64,000 nucleotides of DNA from Flavobacteriales bacterium UBA2104. Its GTDB lineage: Bacteria > Bacteroidota > Bacteroidia > Flavobacteriales_D > Crocinitomicaceae. Under the pieces are notes generated by a model. The model made no database searches. It was not told the origin of the DNA and was given only the letters and a program-made list of their open reading frames with translations. A program made the translations under genes and the position numbers. The stretch lies in assembly GCA_002331485.1 (NCBI GenBank), contig DCYS01000002.1, positions 62,001 to 126,000 on the forward strand, given 5' to 3'. This document shows, piece by piece, positions 1 to 8,475 of this stretch. Numbering within the stretch: position 1 is the first letter of the stretch; every line of letters begins with the position of its first letter.

Positions 1-321
1 GGTTCTAGAAATATTTAATCTTATCTCAGTTTTGATCGAACCATCTTCTTGTTGAAAAGCTTTGGCGAAAGGTGTTCCTGTCAACTCGACAAGAGCACCA
101 CTCTTCAGAAAATCGAGGATTCTCATGTTTGCACCTTCCTTTTTCCATATCGTACAATTGACCCACGTGGTTTTAGTTCTTGGTTCGCCTGTTTTCTTAT
201 CTCGCCAGTTCTTGTTATGTGCTACCGGAAAGTTTATCGCAACAACTCCACGATCCATAGTCTTTACTGATGCGTCTTTTCCAATATTACCAATTAATCT
301 TGTTTCGAATACCGTTGCCAT
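1..321 (-). CDS. ssb: single-stranded DNA-binding protein, partial (C-terminus beyond window)
   Basis: Only the first 107 residues lie inside the window; the gene runs off the left edge, so it is truncated here by the window and not by mutation. Read on the minus strand it begins MATVFETRLIGNIGKD and contains the OB-fold signatures FPVAHNKNW and TTWVNCTIW, typical of bacterial SSB, which coats single-stranded DNA in replication, recombination and repair. The acidic C-terminal tip that recruits partner proteins is not visible. It lies 56 nt downstream of the O-antigen ligase-like gene on the same strand and has its own promoter-like sequence upstream. I am confident of the family; whether this is the main or an accessory SSB cannot be told. 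Confidence 0.9.
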   Translation of the reverse strand, partial: MATVFETRLIGNIGKDASVKTMDRGVVAINFPVAHNKNWRDKKTGEPRTKTTWVNCTIWKKEGANMRILDFLKSGALVELTGTPFAKAFQQEDGSIKTEIRLNISRT

Positions 322-355
322 TGTTTGTGTTTTTGTAGAAAAATGTTTGAATCCT

Positions 356-386
356 CTAATATATAGATTCAATTCGACTACTTCAA
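356..386 (-). promoter_or_regulatory. putative promoter of ssb (TTG-N20-TATATTAG)
   Basis: On the minus strand TTG (386-384) is followed after 20 nt by TATATTAG (363-356), one mismatch from the Bacteroidota -7 consensus TAnnTTTG. It overlaps the end of the upstream gene and leaves a leader of about 30 nt before the ssb start at 321. The box continues as TATATTAGAGG, a variant seen again elsewhere in the window. Confidence 0.4.
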
Positions 387-1931
387 GTTGTGTCTTTTGT
401 ATTGCAATAAAATATGGGAAACCGCTAGAAAGAAAGCAATGAATGTAACACCTTGTTGAGTTTCAATAGTATCTTCCGAAAGAAAAGAGCCAATGGCAAT
501 CAGGCAGAAGCAAAGAACAAAGAAACTATTGAGTTTTACAGACTGATACCCAACAAACACCCATAGACCAGAAAACAGGATGAATCCAAATACACCAAAT
601 GTTATCCAAAAAGTAAGGAACTGGTTATGAGCTCGGTTCCATTTGTTCCGATCTAATTTAGTATTGGTCTTTTTATAGTAATCATTGAAGATATTTTGAA
701 CATCTCCTGTGCCCACTCCAAGAAAAGGGTGATCTCTAACGATCAACATTCCTACACTGAAATGTTCTATTCGCTCAATAAAGGAATTTCCATTTGGGTC
801 TCCTGTTAATGAATACATGAATATGTCATTCTTAAGGTTTTCTATTCGTGTGAGCGGAGAACCGGACACTTGCTTATAATTTGTATACCCTTTCTCAACG
901 TTCTCAATATCTTCTCTAGTCATATTTTGCATGCCATCCTTATCTTTTTTAAGTCCTTTAGATGCCATGTATCTAACAAGGGTTGACTGTATTTTATGTC
1001 CGTTCTGATCTGTTCCTGAATAATCAATATCAGAACGTTTGTTCCATTCTTGCTCCAATTCATCGGTTGAGATGTAAGACATTACATGGTTTCCATTTTC
1101 ATACCATACAAAAGTGGTATCATGTATGTACTCGTTTCCCCTTGGAGTTTTTTCAGGAAGCTCTGTGAAATCGATCTGTTGTTTATCAATTTCCAGAAAT
1201 TTGACTGACATGAAAATACAACCAAATAATCCAAAAATTGTCAGGATCAAGAGCCCATTTTTTACAGCTTTATTGTTTAGGTTCAGAATGCCGAATAATA
1301 TTGCAGTCAATATGATCATGATGATGGAAACGTAACCTGCAAAAACTTGACTTTGATAAACGTAAAAAGCAAACCATAGAAGAGGCGCCAACCAAAGCAT
1401 TCCAAACTTCTTTTTTTGAATCAAGAAGTAGATGCAAACTAAAATCCCCATGACTACTAGTATGGTGTATCGAATATGAGAACCAAATAAAGATAAGGAT
1501 CTAAAATCAGCCTGAGGATTTGACCAATATGTGTAAAGATTGATCATCGTTGTAATACAAAGCGAAAGCAAGAAAAAGTAAAGTACATAGTTTAACCACT
1601 CCTTTCTGATCGGAAAAGCAATGATAGAAAGGGGTATCACAAATAATGGCAGCTTCGTATTTAGATCGCGAAAAGCATAATCAAAATCGTTGGTATATGT
1701 TAAACCGATCAAATGAAGAATTAAGATGCCGAGTACAAACCATGCAAGAATATTAGATCTCCAGTTTTTCCAATAAGATTTAAAATCTGCTTTTAAAATG
1801 ATGTTGCTTGCTAACCAGATCGTTCCAATTGACATCAGAACCTTATTAAAAGGTAATCCGAAAGATAGAATAATCATCCCCAATAACTGGAGAAAAGGAT
1901 GAACTGTGAATCCGAAAAGTCTATCGAGCAT
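378..1931 (-). CDS. O-antigen ligase family membrane protein (Wzy_C-like)
   Basis: A 517-residue polytopic inner-membrane protein with about ten hydrophobic segments and one long soluble, presumably periplasmic, loop at roughly residues 245-420. After the loop come RDHPFLGVGTGD and RAHNQFL; Arg433 and His435 occupy the place of the conserved Arg/His pair of the WaaL/Wzy_C superfamily, which transfers polysaccharide from undecaprenyl diphosphate to an acceptor. Whether this protein ligates O-antigen, polymerises it or glycosylates proteins cannot be read from the sequence. The start lies 7 nt after the S41 protease stop, so the two are probably cotranscribed. No other surface-polysaccharide genes are nearby, which is unusual for this family and makes the exact substrate uncertain. 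Confidence 0.75.
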   Translation of the reverse strand: MLDRLFGFTVHPFLQLLGMIILSFGLPFNKVLMSIGTIWLASNIILKADFKSYWKNWRSNILAWFVLGILILHLIGLTYTNDFDYAFRDLNTKLPLFVIPLSIIAFPIRKEWLNYVLYFFLLSLCITTMINLYTYWSNPQADFRSLSLFGSHIRYTILVVMGILVCIYFLIQKKKFGMLWLAPLLWFAFYVYQSQVFAGYVSIIMIILTAILFGILNLNNKAVKNGLLILTIFGLFGCIFMSVKFLEIDKQQIDFTELPEKTPRGNEYIHDTTFVWYENGNHVMSYISTDELEQEWNKRSDIDYSGTDQNGHKIQSTLVRYMASKGLKKDKDGMQNMTREDIENVEKGYTNYKQVSGSPLTRIENLKNDIFMYSLTGDPNGNSFIERIEHFSVGMLIVRDHPFLGVGTGDVQNIFNDYYKKTNTKLDRNKWNRAHNQFLTFWITFGVFGFILFSGLWVFVGYQSVKLNSFFVLCFCLIAIGSFLSEDTIETQQGVTFIAFFLAVSHILLQYKRHNLK

Positions 1932-1938
1932 CTAAGAA

Positions 1939-3573
1939 TTATTCAATATTTAGAATACGATCATATTCTTTTTGATCACTCAGTATTTCAATTGCTTGCT
2001 TCAACGCTCTATCGTGATTAAAGGCATTTAGCACTCTTCCTTCCTGAAAATAGTAACGAGAGACTATTTCTCCTTCAACCAACTTAGTGATCTGATCTTT
2101 GAAGAGTTCAAGATCTTTTTCCTTCGAAGCTTTTACTTTGTCATATAAAGCTTGGTACTCATCGGTGATCGATTTGTCGTACCCTTCCTTTTCAGCGACT
2201 TCAAGCATTTGTTCCAATTGTTTTTGAGAGGCAGTGGCATAATCAAAATCGGTAGATAGAACTTTTGCCTTGAATTTATTGTAATCCTGATCACTTAACT
2301 CGAATTCTTCTGCCGAGGCAATAGTTTCATTTTCTAGAGCATATTCTGTAGCAAATTCAAAAATGATATTTCGTGCCATTAAAACAGCAGTTAATCTTGC
2401 CAATTCATCTTGTTCGGTTGTGATATCAGGCTCTATTCCACGTCCATCTATTACTTCACGACCATTTGTAGTTTTGAAGATCTTTATCAGTGAATCTGGA
2501 ACTTCTTCAACCTCCCCTTCGTGATTCGCATAGTAATCTAGCTTTTGTACGCATCTTCCTGAAGGAGTATAATATTTAGCCACGGTAAGTTTCATTTTAG
2601 ATCCGTATTTCAGATCGAAAGTTCGCTGAACCAGTCCTTTTCCAAACGTTGTGTTTCCAACAATAACAGCCCTGTCTAAATCTTGTAAAGCTCCAGAAAC
2701 AATTTCGGACGCTGAAGCAGATCCACCGTTAACAAGAACAACTACGGGAATGTCAAGATCAATTGGGTTATTTCTTGTTTTGTACTGTCTATTCTCATCA
2801 AGTATTCTTCCTTTTGTGGATACGACTAACTGATCTTTTGGAGTAAACATATTTACAATGTTGACTGCTTCAATTAATAAGCCACCACCATTGCCGCGGA
2901 GATCAAGAATGAATTTTTTCATTCCTTTTTCCTGAAGAGATAAATATGCGTCGCGCACACTTTTAGAAGCTGTTTGAGTAAAAGAGTTCAATTTCGCATA
3001 TCCAATTGTTTCTGTAACCATTCCACTGTATGGAACATCTGGTAGTTTGATCTCATCTCTTTTTACTTTTGCTTCACCTTTTCCAACTCCTGGTCTGTCA
3101 TATTCTATTGTGATCTCAGAATCTTTTGGTCCTTTGAGGGCGTTTGAAACTTCATCTGAGGATTTGCCCTCCATCGATCGTCCATCGATCGACAGGATTC
3201 GGTCTCCTGCTTTCAACCCTGCATTATGCGCTGGCTTATCTTGATAAGGTTCAGCTATTATCACATAGTCATCTACCTTTCGAATGAGCGCACCGATGCC
3301 ACCATATTGACCAGTCTGCATCATTCTGTAGTCTTCGATATTGGACTCATGATAAAAAACGGTGTATGGATCAAGCTCCTTTAGCATAGCATCAATACCC
3401 GCTTTCGAAATCTCACCTGTTTTCGGATCATCAACATAGTACTTCTCTAAGTTGAGATAAATGTGATCCATGAGCTCAAGATTTTTGATCACCTCGAAGC
3501 CATTCGTCTGAGCAGATGAAAAGCATGCAATAAATGCTGAAATGAAAAATGAAAGGATGTATTTTTTTATCAT
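1939..3573 (-). CDS. S41 family C-terminal processing peptidase
   Basis: A 544-residue exported serine protease. Residues 1-21 form a signal peptide ending in SSAQ. A PDZ domain lies around residues 85-170 (GGIGALIRKVDD, AGLKAGDRILSIDG) and the S41 catalytic domain around 190-400. The Ser/Lys dyad is visible: Ser287 within GSASASEI and Lys312 within FGKGLVQ, spaced 25 residues apart as in Prc/CtpA. A charged helical C-terminal extension follows (about 400-544). Such proteases cleave proteins at their C-terminal ends in the periplasm; the substrate is unknown. The gene begins 36 nt after rnpA, an order I recall from other Bacteroidota. The start MIKKYILSFFIS fits the signal peptide well. Confidence 0.9.
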   Translation of the reverse strand: MIKKYILSFFISAFIACFSSAQTNGFEVIKNLELMDHIYLNLEKYYVDDPKTGEISKAGIDAMLKELDPYTVFYHESNIEDYRMMQTGQYGGIGALIRKVDDYVIIAEPYQDKPAHNAGLKAGDRILSIDGRSMEGKSSDEVSNALKGPKDSEITIEYDRPGVGKGEAKVKRDEIKLPDVPYSGMVTETIGYAKLNSFTQTASKSVRDAYLSLQEKGMKKFILDLRGNGGGLLIEAVNIVNMFTPKDQLVVSTKGRILDENRQYKTRNNPIDLDIPVVVLVNGGSASASEIVSGALQDLDRAVIVGNTTFGKGLVQRTFDLKYGSKMKLTVAKYYTPSGRCVQKLDYYANHEGEVEEVPDSLIKIFKTTNGREVIDGRGIEPDITTEQDELARLTAVLMARNIIFEFATEYALENETIASAEEFELSDQDYNKFKAKVLSTDFDYATASQKQLEQMLEVAEKEGYDKSITDEYQALYDKVKASKEKDLELFKDQITKLVEGEIVSRYYFQEGRVLNAFNHDRALKQAIEILSDQKEYDRILNIE

Positions 3574-3609
3574 GAATATTCGAATTTGTAGAATAACGTT
3601 CTGACTAAG

Positions 3610-3996
3610 TTAATCATTGTCTTTTGCGGAAGGTAATTTTTTTAAAACTCTTTGGATTGAAATTTCTAGGTTGTCATAATCTGGAATTTCTTTACCCGTG
3701 TAGATCAGAAATAGTGTGAATTTATTTTCACTCTGTAGAGATTTTTTCTCAATTATTCCTTTGTTTTTTCTCACCACCTCACGAAGCAATCTTTTGACCT
3801 TATTTCGATCGACCGCCTTCTTGAAGTTACGTTTAGGGACAGAAAAAGCGATTTGAAAAGAAGCAGGTAGGTGCTCAGAGGTCAAGCTATACCTTAATAA
3901 TATCGGGTAGCTGTTTATTTTACTCCCTTTAGCGAAGATATTATTGATTAATGTCTTCCTTGTAAGTTTATAGCTTTTGCCAAGGCGCTGATTCAT
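3610..3996 (-). CDS. rnpA: ribonuclease P protein component
   Basis: A small basic protein of 128 residues, near the usual RnpA length. The hallmark RNxxKR motif is present as RNKVKRLLREVVRKNK at about residues 62-77, preceded by FQIAFSVPKRNFKKAVD. It is the protein subunit that helps the RNase P ribozyme mature the 5' ends of tRNAs. The usual upstream partner rpmH is absent; upstream is only a possible small ORF on the other strand. A strong promoter lies immediately before the start, so close that the mRNA should have almost no leader. S41 protease, O-antigen ligase-like and ssb genes follow on the same strand with short gaps, suggesting readthrough from this promoter. Confidence 0.93.
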   Translation of the reverse strand: MNQRLGKSYKLTRKTLINNIFAKGSKINSYPILLRYSLTSEHLPASFQIAFSVPKRNFKKAVDRNKVKRLLREVVRKNKGIIEKKSLQSENKFTLFLIYTGKEIPDYDNLEISIQRVLKKLPSAKDND

Positions 3997-4000
3997 GCTA

Positions 4001-4032
4001 CAAAGCTAATAGAAATTGAAATTAACCATCAA
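4001..4032 (-). promoter_or_regulatory. promoter of rnpA (TTG-N21-TAGCTTTG)
   Basis: On the minus strand TTG (4032-4030) is followed after 21 nt by TAGCTTTG (4008-4001), an exact TAnnTTTG match. Only TAGC separates this box from the rnpA ATG at 3996, so transcription should start at or just before the start codon. Confidence 0.65.
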
Positions 4033-4097
4033 AAACATAATGCTCTTAATTTTTGGCATGATAAATGAAAACGTATGAGAAAATAAAATTAGATATT

Positions 4098-4229
4098 ATG
4101 AAACGTCAAGTTAAAAACATCGCAAAAAAGAAAATGCTTACAGCAAACCTAGAGGAGTATGTTAAGTTCCTTTCAGTAGTAGCGCTTAAAGGAAATGATT
4201 CTATGAATAATAAATTATCTCACGGATAA
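4098..4229 (+). CDS. possible small basic protein, 43 residues, unknown
   Basis: An ATG-to-TAA frame of 43 codons fills the gap between rnpA and the thioredoxin gene on the opposite strand. It begins MKRQVKNIAKKKML and continues with an amphipathic stretch, LEEYVKFLSVVALKG. There is no hydrophobic segment or signal peptide. Its stop at 4227-4229 abuts the convergent thioredoxin stop at 4230. The upstream AATTTTTG (4048-4055) is one mismatch from the -7 box but has no well-placed -33 element. The lysine-rich start and neat fit between neighbours argue for a gene; its short length argues for chance. No family is recognised. Confidence 0.35.
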   Translation: MKRQVKNIAKKKMLTANLEEYVKFLSVVALKGNDSMNNKLSHG

Positions 4230-4526
4230 TTAGATCAGTTGATCGATTTGTTTCATGAGATTATTGCGACTTTGCATACCAGCAGATCTCCAGTGTATCT
4301 CTCCTGATTTAAAAAGAAGGAAAGTGGGAACACCGCGCACCTTGTATTTTGCTGAGGCTTGTTGATTTTTGTCGACATCAATCTTAAGTACGCGCAATTT
4401 GTCGCCATAGTGCTGTTTAATTTCATCGATGATAGGCGCCATTGTCTGACATGGTCCACACCAAGTCGCATGAAAATCAACTAGTACCGGCGTATTACCT
4501 TTTATTATTTCCTTGAAAGAGCTCAT
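4230..4526 (-). CDS. thioredoxin
   Basis: A 98-residue cytoplasmic protein with the complete thioredoxin fold. The active site WCGPC is at residues 22-26 (Cys23 and Cys26), followed by the cis-proline loop RGVPTFLLF near residue 70. It lacks a signal peptide, so it acts as a cytoplasmic thiol-disulfide reductant. It is slightly shorter than the usual 105-110 residues, mainly at the N-terminus. Its ATG overlaps the stop of the upstream DUF983 gene by 4 nt, which implies translational coupling. Another gene may be the housekeeping trxA, so I leave the symbol empty. Confidence 0.88.
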   Translation of the reverse strand: MSSFKEIIKGNTPVLVDFHATWCGPCQTMAPIIDEIKQHYGDKLRVLKIDVDKNQQASAKYKVRGVPTFLLFKSGEIHWRSAGMQSRNNLMKQIDQLI

Positions 4527-4927
4527 TTCTTTTTCTCTTCAAATTTCTTAACTGCTTCGGGATCATAACTATTGAAAAAGTTTATCCAGATCATCCGTCC
4601 ACCTCTGAATGTTATGGGGGCCATCACAATTAGAGCAACTAAAATATTAATTATATAAACCCAGTATGGTGTTTCAGGGTAGATCAAGTAAGTGATCACA
4701 TAAGTTGCGACTGAAATTGCTACAGTCAGTGCGTACGCAACATACATCGCACCATAGAAAAAACCTGTTTCTATCTCGTACTTGTGACCACACTTATCAC
4801 AACGCTCTTCCATCTTGTCAAATTTTGATGGGTTAAACACGTTGTTATATGTAAAAACTTTGCCTTCATGGCAAACTGGACATTTACCCTTGAAAATGCT
4901 ATATAGTCTATTTCCCTTACCGAACAT
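4523..4927 (-). CDS. DUF983 family membrane protein with two zinc-knuckle-like Cys pairs
   Basis: With the start chosen here the protein has 134 residues. The N-terminal part carries CPVCHEGK and CDKCGHKYE, two CxxC pairs that may bind metal, followed by two transmembrane helices (about residues 57-80 and 86-108). This is the arrangement of DUF983, a family without a known function. A longer frame starting at 4975 exists, but the exact promoter box TATTTTTG lies inside that extension at 4939-4932, so the ATG at 4927 (MFGKGNRLYS) is more likely. The stop overlaps the thioredoxin start by 4 nt, suggesting one transcript and perhaps a redox-related role (inference). Confidence 0.82.
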   Translation of the reverse strand: MFGKGNRLYSIFKGKCPVCHEGKVFTYNNVFNPSKFDKMEERCDKCGHKYEIETGFFYGAMYVAYALTVAISVATYVITYLIYPETPYWVYIINILVALIVMAPITFRGGRMIWINFFNSYDPEAVKKFEEKKK

Positions 4928-4931
4928 GCTA

Positions 4932-4939
4932 CAAAAATA
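4932..4939 (-). promoter_or_regulatory. -7 box TATTTTTG upstream of the DUF983 gene
   Basis: An exact TAnnTTTG match on the minus strand, followed by TAGC and then the ATG at 4927. The string TTTGTAGCATG is identical to that at the rnpA start. No clear TTG is seen 19-21 nt upstream; a TTTT stands there. Confidence 0.5.
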
Positions 4940-5016
4940 GTAAGAAGTTGTTAGGAAAACAGTGACTTTTGTCACAAATGAAGGATGTTCTCTGACAACA
5001 TCTGATAGTCATTTCT

Positions 5017-5047
5017 TTGTGGTTTCTAAAAATAAAATCGAACTTTG
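5017..5047 (+). promoter_or_regulatory. putative promoter of rlmN (TTG-N20-GAACTTTG)
   Basis: TTG at 5017-5019, a 20-nt spacer and GAACTTTG at 5040-5047 (one mismatch from TAnnTTTG) precede the rlmN ATG at 5059 by 11 nt. It lies in the intergenic region shared with the divergent DUF983 gene. Confidence 0.45.
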
Positions 5048-5058
5048 CACGCTGAATT

Positions 5059-6123
5059 ATGGAAGAGAAGATCGATATACGAAAATTGTCCATTGATGAT
5101 TTGAAACAAGCTTTGACAGCTGCTGGAGAAAAAGCCTTTAGAGCAAAACAGATCTACGAATGGCTCTGGCAGAAAAACGCTATGTCGTTTGATGAAATGA
5201 CTAATTTGAGTAAATCGTTAAGAGAATTTCTTACAGCACATTATTTTATTGATCACATCTCCCTGGATGAGCAACAAGTTAGTAGTGATCGAACTATAAA
5301 ATGTGCATTCAATGTGGGTGTCGGAAAGGTTGTTGAAGGAGTATTGATTCCTACAAAAACGAGAATGACTGCATGTATTTCGTCTCAAGTTGGTTGTAGT
5401 TTGGCTTGCGAGTTTTGTGCAACCGGTAGATTAAAACTACTTAAAAACCTTTCTGCGGGAGAGATAGTTGACCAGGTTGTTCACCTCATGAGACTCGCTG
5501 AAGGCAGATATGAGAAGAATCTCAGTAACATAGTTTACATGGGTATGGGAGAACCTCTCTTAAACTATAATAATGTCCTTGAAAGTATTGAAAAGATAAC
5601 TGGAGAGGATGGTCTTGGAATGTCTCCTAAGCGAATTACAATTTCGACGGCTGGAATTGCTAAGCAGATCAAACGATTGGGGGATGATGAGGTTAAGTTC
5701 AACTTAGCATTGTCACTTCACGCGGCAAATGATCAAAAGCGAGACAAGATCATGAGCATAAACGAAACAAATAACCTCGAAGCCCTGGCCGATGCTCTTC
5801 GATACTTTTATGATAAGACAGGTACACGGGTGACCTATGAGTACATCATTTTTAGAGATTTTAATGATGAATTAGAGGATGCAAGAGAGTTGGCGGAATT
5901 CTGTAAAGTAATACCCTGTAAAGTGAATATCATCGAGTATAATCCCATTGATGATGGTGAGTTCCAACAAGCTGATACCAAAAAAGTAGATCGTTTCGCT
6001 GCATTTTTAGAAGAGCGAAATATTATCGTTAATATTAGACGAAGCAGAGGGAAAGATATTGATGCTGCTTGTGGACAGCTTGCAAATAAGAATGAAGTCG
6101 TAAAAGAACGCGTTCTAAAATAA
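5059..6123 (+). CDS. rlmN: dual-specificity 23S rRNA (A2503-C2) / tRNA (A37-C2) methyltransferase
   Basis: A 354-residue radical-SAM methyltransferase of normal family length. The [4Fe-4S]/SAM motif CxxxCxxC is seen as CSLACEFC with Cys113, Cys117 and Cys120. The C-terminal Cys338 in DAACGQLA corresponds to the cysteine that carries the methyl group in RlmN. The family methylates C2 of A2503 in 23S rRNA, and of A37 in some tRNAs, affecting accuracy and sensitivity to peptidyl-transferase antibiotics. The gene stands alone on the plus strand between two minus-strand units, with its own putative promoter upstream and a hairpin terminator directly after the stop. I see no missing key residue. 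Confidence 0.96.
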   Translation: MEEKIDIRKLSIDDLKQALTAAGEKAFRAKQIYEWLWQKNAMSFDEMTNLSKSLREFLTAHYFIDHISLDEQQVSSDRTIKCAFNVGVGKVVEGVLIPTKTRMTACISSQVGCSLACEFCATGRLKLLKNLSAGEIVDQVVHLMRLAEGRYEKNLSNIVYMGMGEPLLNYNNVLESIEKITGEDGLGMSPKRITISTAGIAKQIKRLGDDEVKFNLALSLHAANDQKRDKIMSINETNNLEALADALRYFYDKTGTRVTYEYIIFRDFNDELEDARELAEFCKVIPCKVNIIEYNPIDDGEFQQADTKKVDRFAAFLEERNIIVNIRRSRGKDIDAACGQLANKNEVVKERVLK

Positions 6124-6125
6124 AA

Positions 6126-6151
6126 AAAGGCCGTCCTTCTGGACGACCTTT
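6126..6151 (+). terminator. bidirectional hairpin terminator after rlmN
   Basis: The stem AAAGG/CCTTT plus CGTCC/GGACG closes over the loop TTCT with one internal C-A mismatch. It lies between convergent genes. A run of A on the left gives a U-tract for minus-strand transcripts coming from the protease gene; the plus-strand side has only a short T stretch. Confidence 0.6.
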
Positions 6152-6170
6152 CCTGTAACTTATTTACTAA

Positions 6171-8465
6171 TTATTCAATAATTAATTTTTTTGTTACAGT
6201 TCCTACATCTGTAGAAACTGAAACCAAGTAAACTCCTCCTGCAACGCTGTTTTCGTTGAATGTAACAACGTTTTTGTCGCTTGAGATTTCCTTGATCACT
6301 TTTCCTGTAAGGTCAGTTAAGCGAATCGTTTTCTTTCCGCTGAAGCTAACGTTAACAGTGAACTCACCAGATGTTGGGTTCGGGAATACATATACATTCG
6401 ATGTGCTAAACTCTTCAACTGAAGCTGTGTTTTCAGCACAGAATGGGAACGTGATAGAACTTCCGAAATTAGAATTTGCTTCTGTTAATTCAGCAAGTTG
6501 AGCACCATTAGTTAGACGTGTAAGCTCCATACTTCCATCAAAATCACATTGTGTTTCTACCGACCCGTTCAATCCATCTCCATAAGAATCGTCGATGATC
6601 AATTCATAACATCCTTCCAATAAACAGAATGATTCACTGATCGGCAATGTTGCGTTCCCTGGATTTTCATATCCTCCACCAGAATACCATACGTCTCCGT
6701 TAGAGTCTTCAACTCTCCAACTTACCTCATCAGCGTAGCAATCCATCACTAGATCCATGATAATTGTTTCACCCTCGATCACAGCGGTAAATGTAGAACC
6801 TAAAATGTTGTTCCCTGGGTCTTGATCAGCCTGCCCATTAGGGTTTGAAAGCACTATGTCCAGCGTGTTCTGACCATTCTGAGCACCGAAATATGGTAGT
6901 GATACAGTTTCAGACTGTAAATTTGCTAAACTACCTGTCCAGTTGATCGTTTGAGGAGTCCCGTTGTACGAATACTCAATATCAAGTGATGTCAATGTAA
7001 CTTGACCATTATTTCTGATCGTAACTGATGGATAAGCAGCTTCACCACAAATAATACCATCTGCTCCTTCTATACTTGTCACGGCAGCATCGTAATCAAC
7101 TGGGTTTGAATATGGATCATATCCATCGATCGACTCAGCGCCCGAACCATTAGGATCTAACCAGAATTCTAATTGCTCATTGTTAGCAGAACCTGAAGGA
7201 TTCCATGAGTTATACACTCTTCCGTAATAATCTGGTGCACTCAAGTTTTGACAAGAAGCACCTCCTCCCCATAACTGACCAATGATTCTTTTATCTTGAT
7301 CAAATAACGGAGATCCTGAAGATCCACCTTCAGTAGTTGTATTTCTGTCCCAGGACACTTCCCAGCTTGAATTAGGTTCGGTCGACCCCATCGCTTGAAC
7401 AGCAGATGCAGCGTCATCGTCAAAAGATATCTTTTTAATATCTCCTGATGGATGATGAATACTTACCGTAGATGTTGGTGCGGTATTTGAATTATTCCAT
7501 CCTGAAAAATATGGAGTATGTGACTGTGGAACAGTACCATTACTAAGTCCTCCTGTTATTTCAACAAGACACATATCTGAAGGAGTTCTTCGCGCTCTTA
7601 GCGTTGCACCAGATAATGATTCAAAGCCAGGAGATGAGCCAGGGTTGTTGCAGCCTGCAGATTGCCATTGGAATCTAAACACCCAGTTTGCTGGGTTAGA
7701 ATAACAGTGATTTGCAGTAAGAACATATGGAGTTCCATCATTAAGCGTATTATTGATCAGGGCTCCTGAACAAAATCCGTTACCTCCAGAAACTAACATA
7801 ACAGCACTGTTTCGCTGGTTTACCCAGTCAGCACCATCAGGACAATTCACATTCATATTACAATTACCTGAAGAGCCGAATGCCTTTTCATGATATTCAG
7901 CCGCCGTACGGTAACCATGTGTAACGCGTGATACTTCAACGTTACCTACATTGTCCGAATTTGTAACAGGTACGAAATATTCTACATAAACAACTTCTCC
8001 TGGAACTAATTCTGTTCCTAATTCACCCTCGTAAATATGGTTTTGAGAGAATGAACCAAGGATAAACGATTTATCTTGATTATACACGAAAAGTTCATTT
8101 CCTGCAGGAATTTGAGTGTTTTTAAACGTCAAGTTGATCGTCTTTGCTTGTTCTGCGACAATCTTTAATAACCAGATTTGGTCACCATTTCCGTTTGTAA
8201 ACCAAGTTCCTGAATTGTTTAGGTCCAAAGAAGTTTCATTATTATAACCGAATCGCCATGGGCCGTTTCGCAAACTATCGTTAATGCGGTCTTCAGCTCT
8301 TAATTGCTCTATGTTCGGCTGTTCAAATGTTTTAACATCTATGGATTTATGATCTCTGGTCACATAAGAATATCCATTTGGAGTTCCTCCATCTCCCTGT
8401 TGGGCAAAAATGATCGACGCGAATAAAAAAGCGAAGATCGATAAACTGTACTTAAGTTTCATCAT
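6171..8465 (-). CDS. secreted trypsin-like (lysyl endopeptidase-like) protease with T9SS type A sorting domain
   Basis: A 764-residue exported protein. A signal peptide ends at about residue 22 (FAQ). The chymotrypsin-fold protease domain spans about residues 205-440 with a visible triad: His253 in TANHC, Asp297 in SDMCLVEI and Ser383 in GGSSGSP. This resembles lysyl endopeptidase-type enzymes. A CARDB-like beta domain follows (about 455-560), then a beta-rich region, then a C-terminal sorting domain of about 75 residues starting VFPNPTSGEF and ending KKLIIE, characteristic of type A cargo exported by the T9SS. The product is therefore expected at the cell surface or outside the cell. It lies 10 nt downstream of the redoxin gene and probably shares its transcript. 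Confidence 0.88.
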   Translation of the reverse strand: MMKLKYSLSIFAFLFASIIFAQQGDGGTPNGYSYVTRDHKSIDVKTFEQPNIEQLRAEDRINDSLRNGPWRFGYNNETSLDLNNSGTWFTNGNGDQIWLLKIVAEQAKTINLTFKNTQIPAGNELFVYNQDKSFILGSFSQNHIYEGELGTELVPGEVVYVEYFVPVTNSDNVGNVEVSRVTHGYRTAAEYHEKAFGSSGNCNMNVNCPDGADWVNQRNSAVMLVSGGNGFCSGALINNTLNDGTPYVLTANHCYSNPANWVFRFQWQSAGCNNPGSSPGFESLSGATLRARRTPSDMCLVEITGGLSNGTVPQSHTPYFSGWNNSNTAPTSTVSIHHPSGDIKKISFDDDAASAVQAMGSTEPNSSWEVSWDRNTTTEGGSSGSPLFDQDKRIIGQLWGGGASCQNLSAPDYYGRVYNSWNPSGSANNEQLEFWLDPNGSGAESIDGYDPYSNPVDYDAAVTSIEGADGIICGEAAYPSVTIRNNGQVTLTSLDIEYSYNGTPQTINWTGSLANLQSETVSLPYFGAQNGQNTLDIVLSNPNGQADQDPGNNILGSTFTAVIEGETIIMDLVMDCYADEVSWRVEDSNGDVWYSGGGYENPGNATLPISESFCLLEGCYELIIDDSYGDGLNGSVETQCDFDGSMELTRLTNGAQLAELTEANSNFGSSITFPFCAENTASVEEFSTSNVYVFPNPTSGEFTVNVSFSGKKTIRLTDLTGKVIKEISSDKNVVTFNENSVAGGVYLVSVSTDVGTVTKKLIIE

Positions 8466-8475
8466 GGGTTTTATT

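Noticed and set aside
3168..3195. Tandem 11-bp repeat TCCATCGATCG in the S41 protease gene
   Set aside because: It lies in the coding PDZ region and encodes normal family sequence (SIDGRSMEG), so it is explained by the protein.
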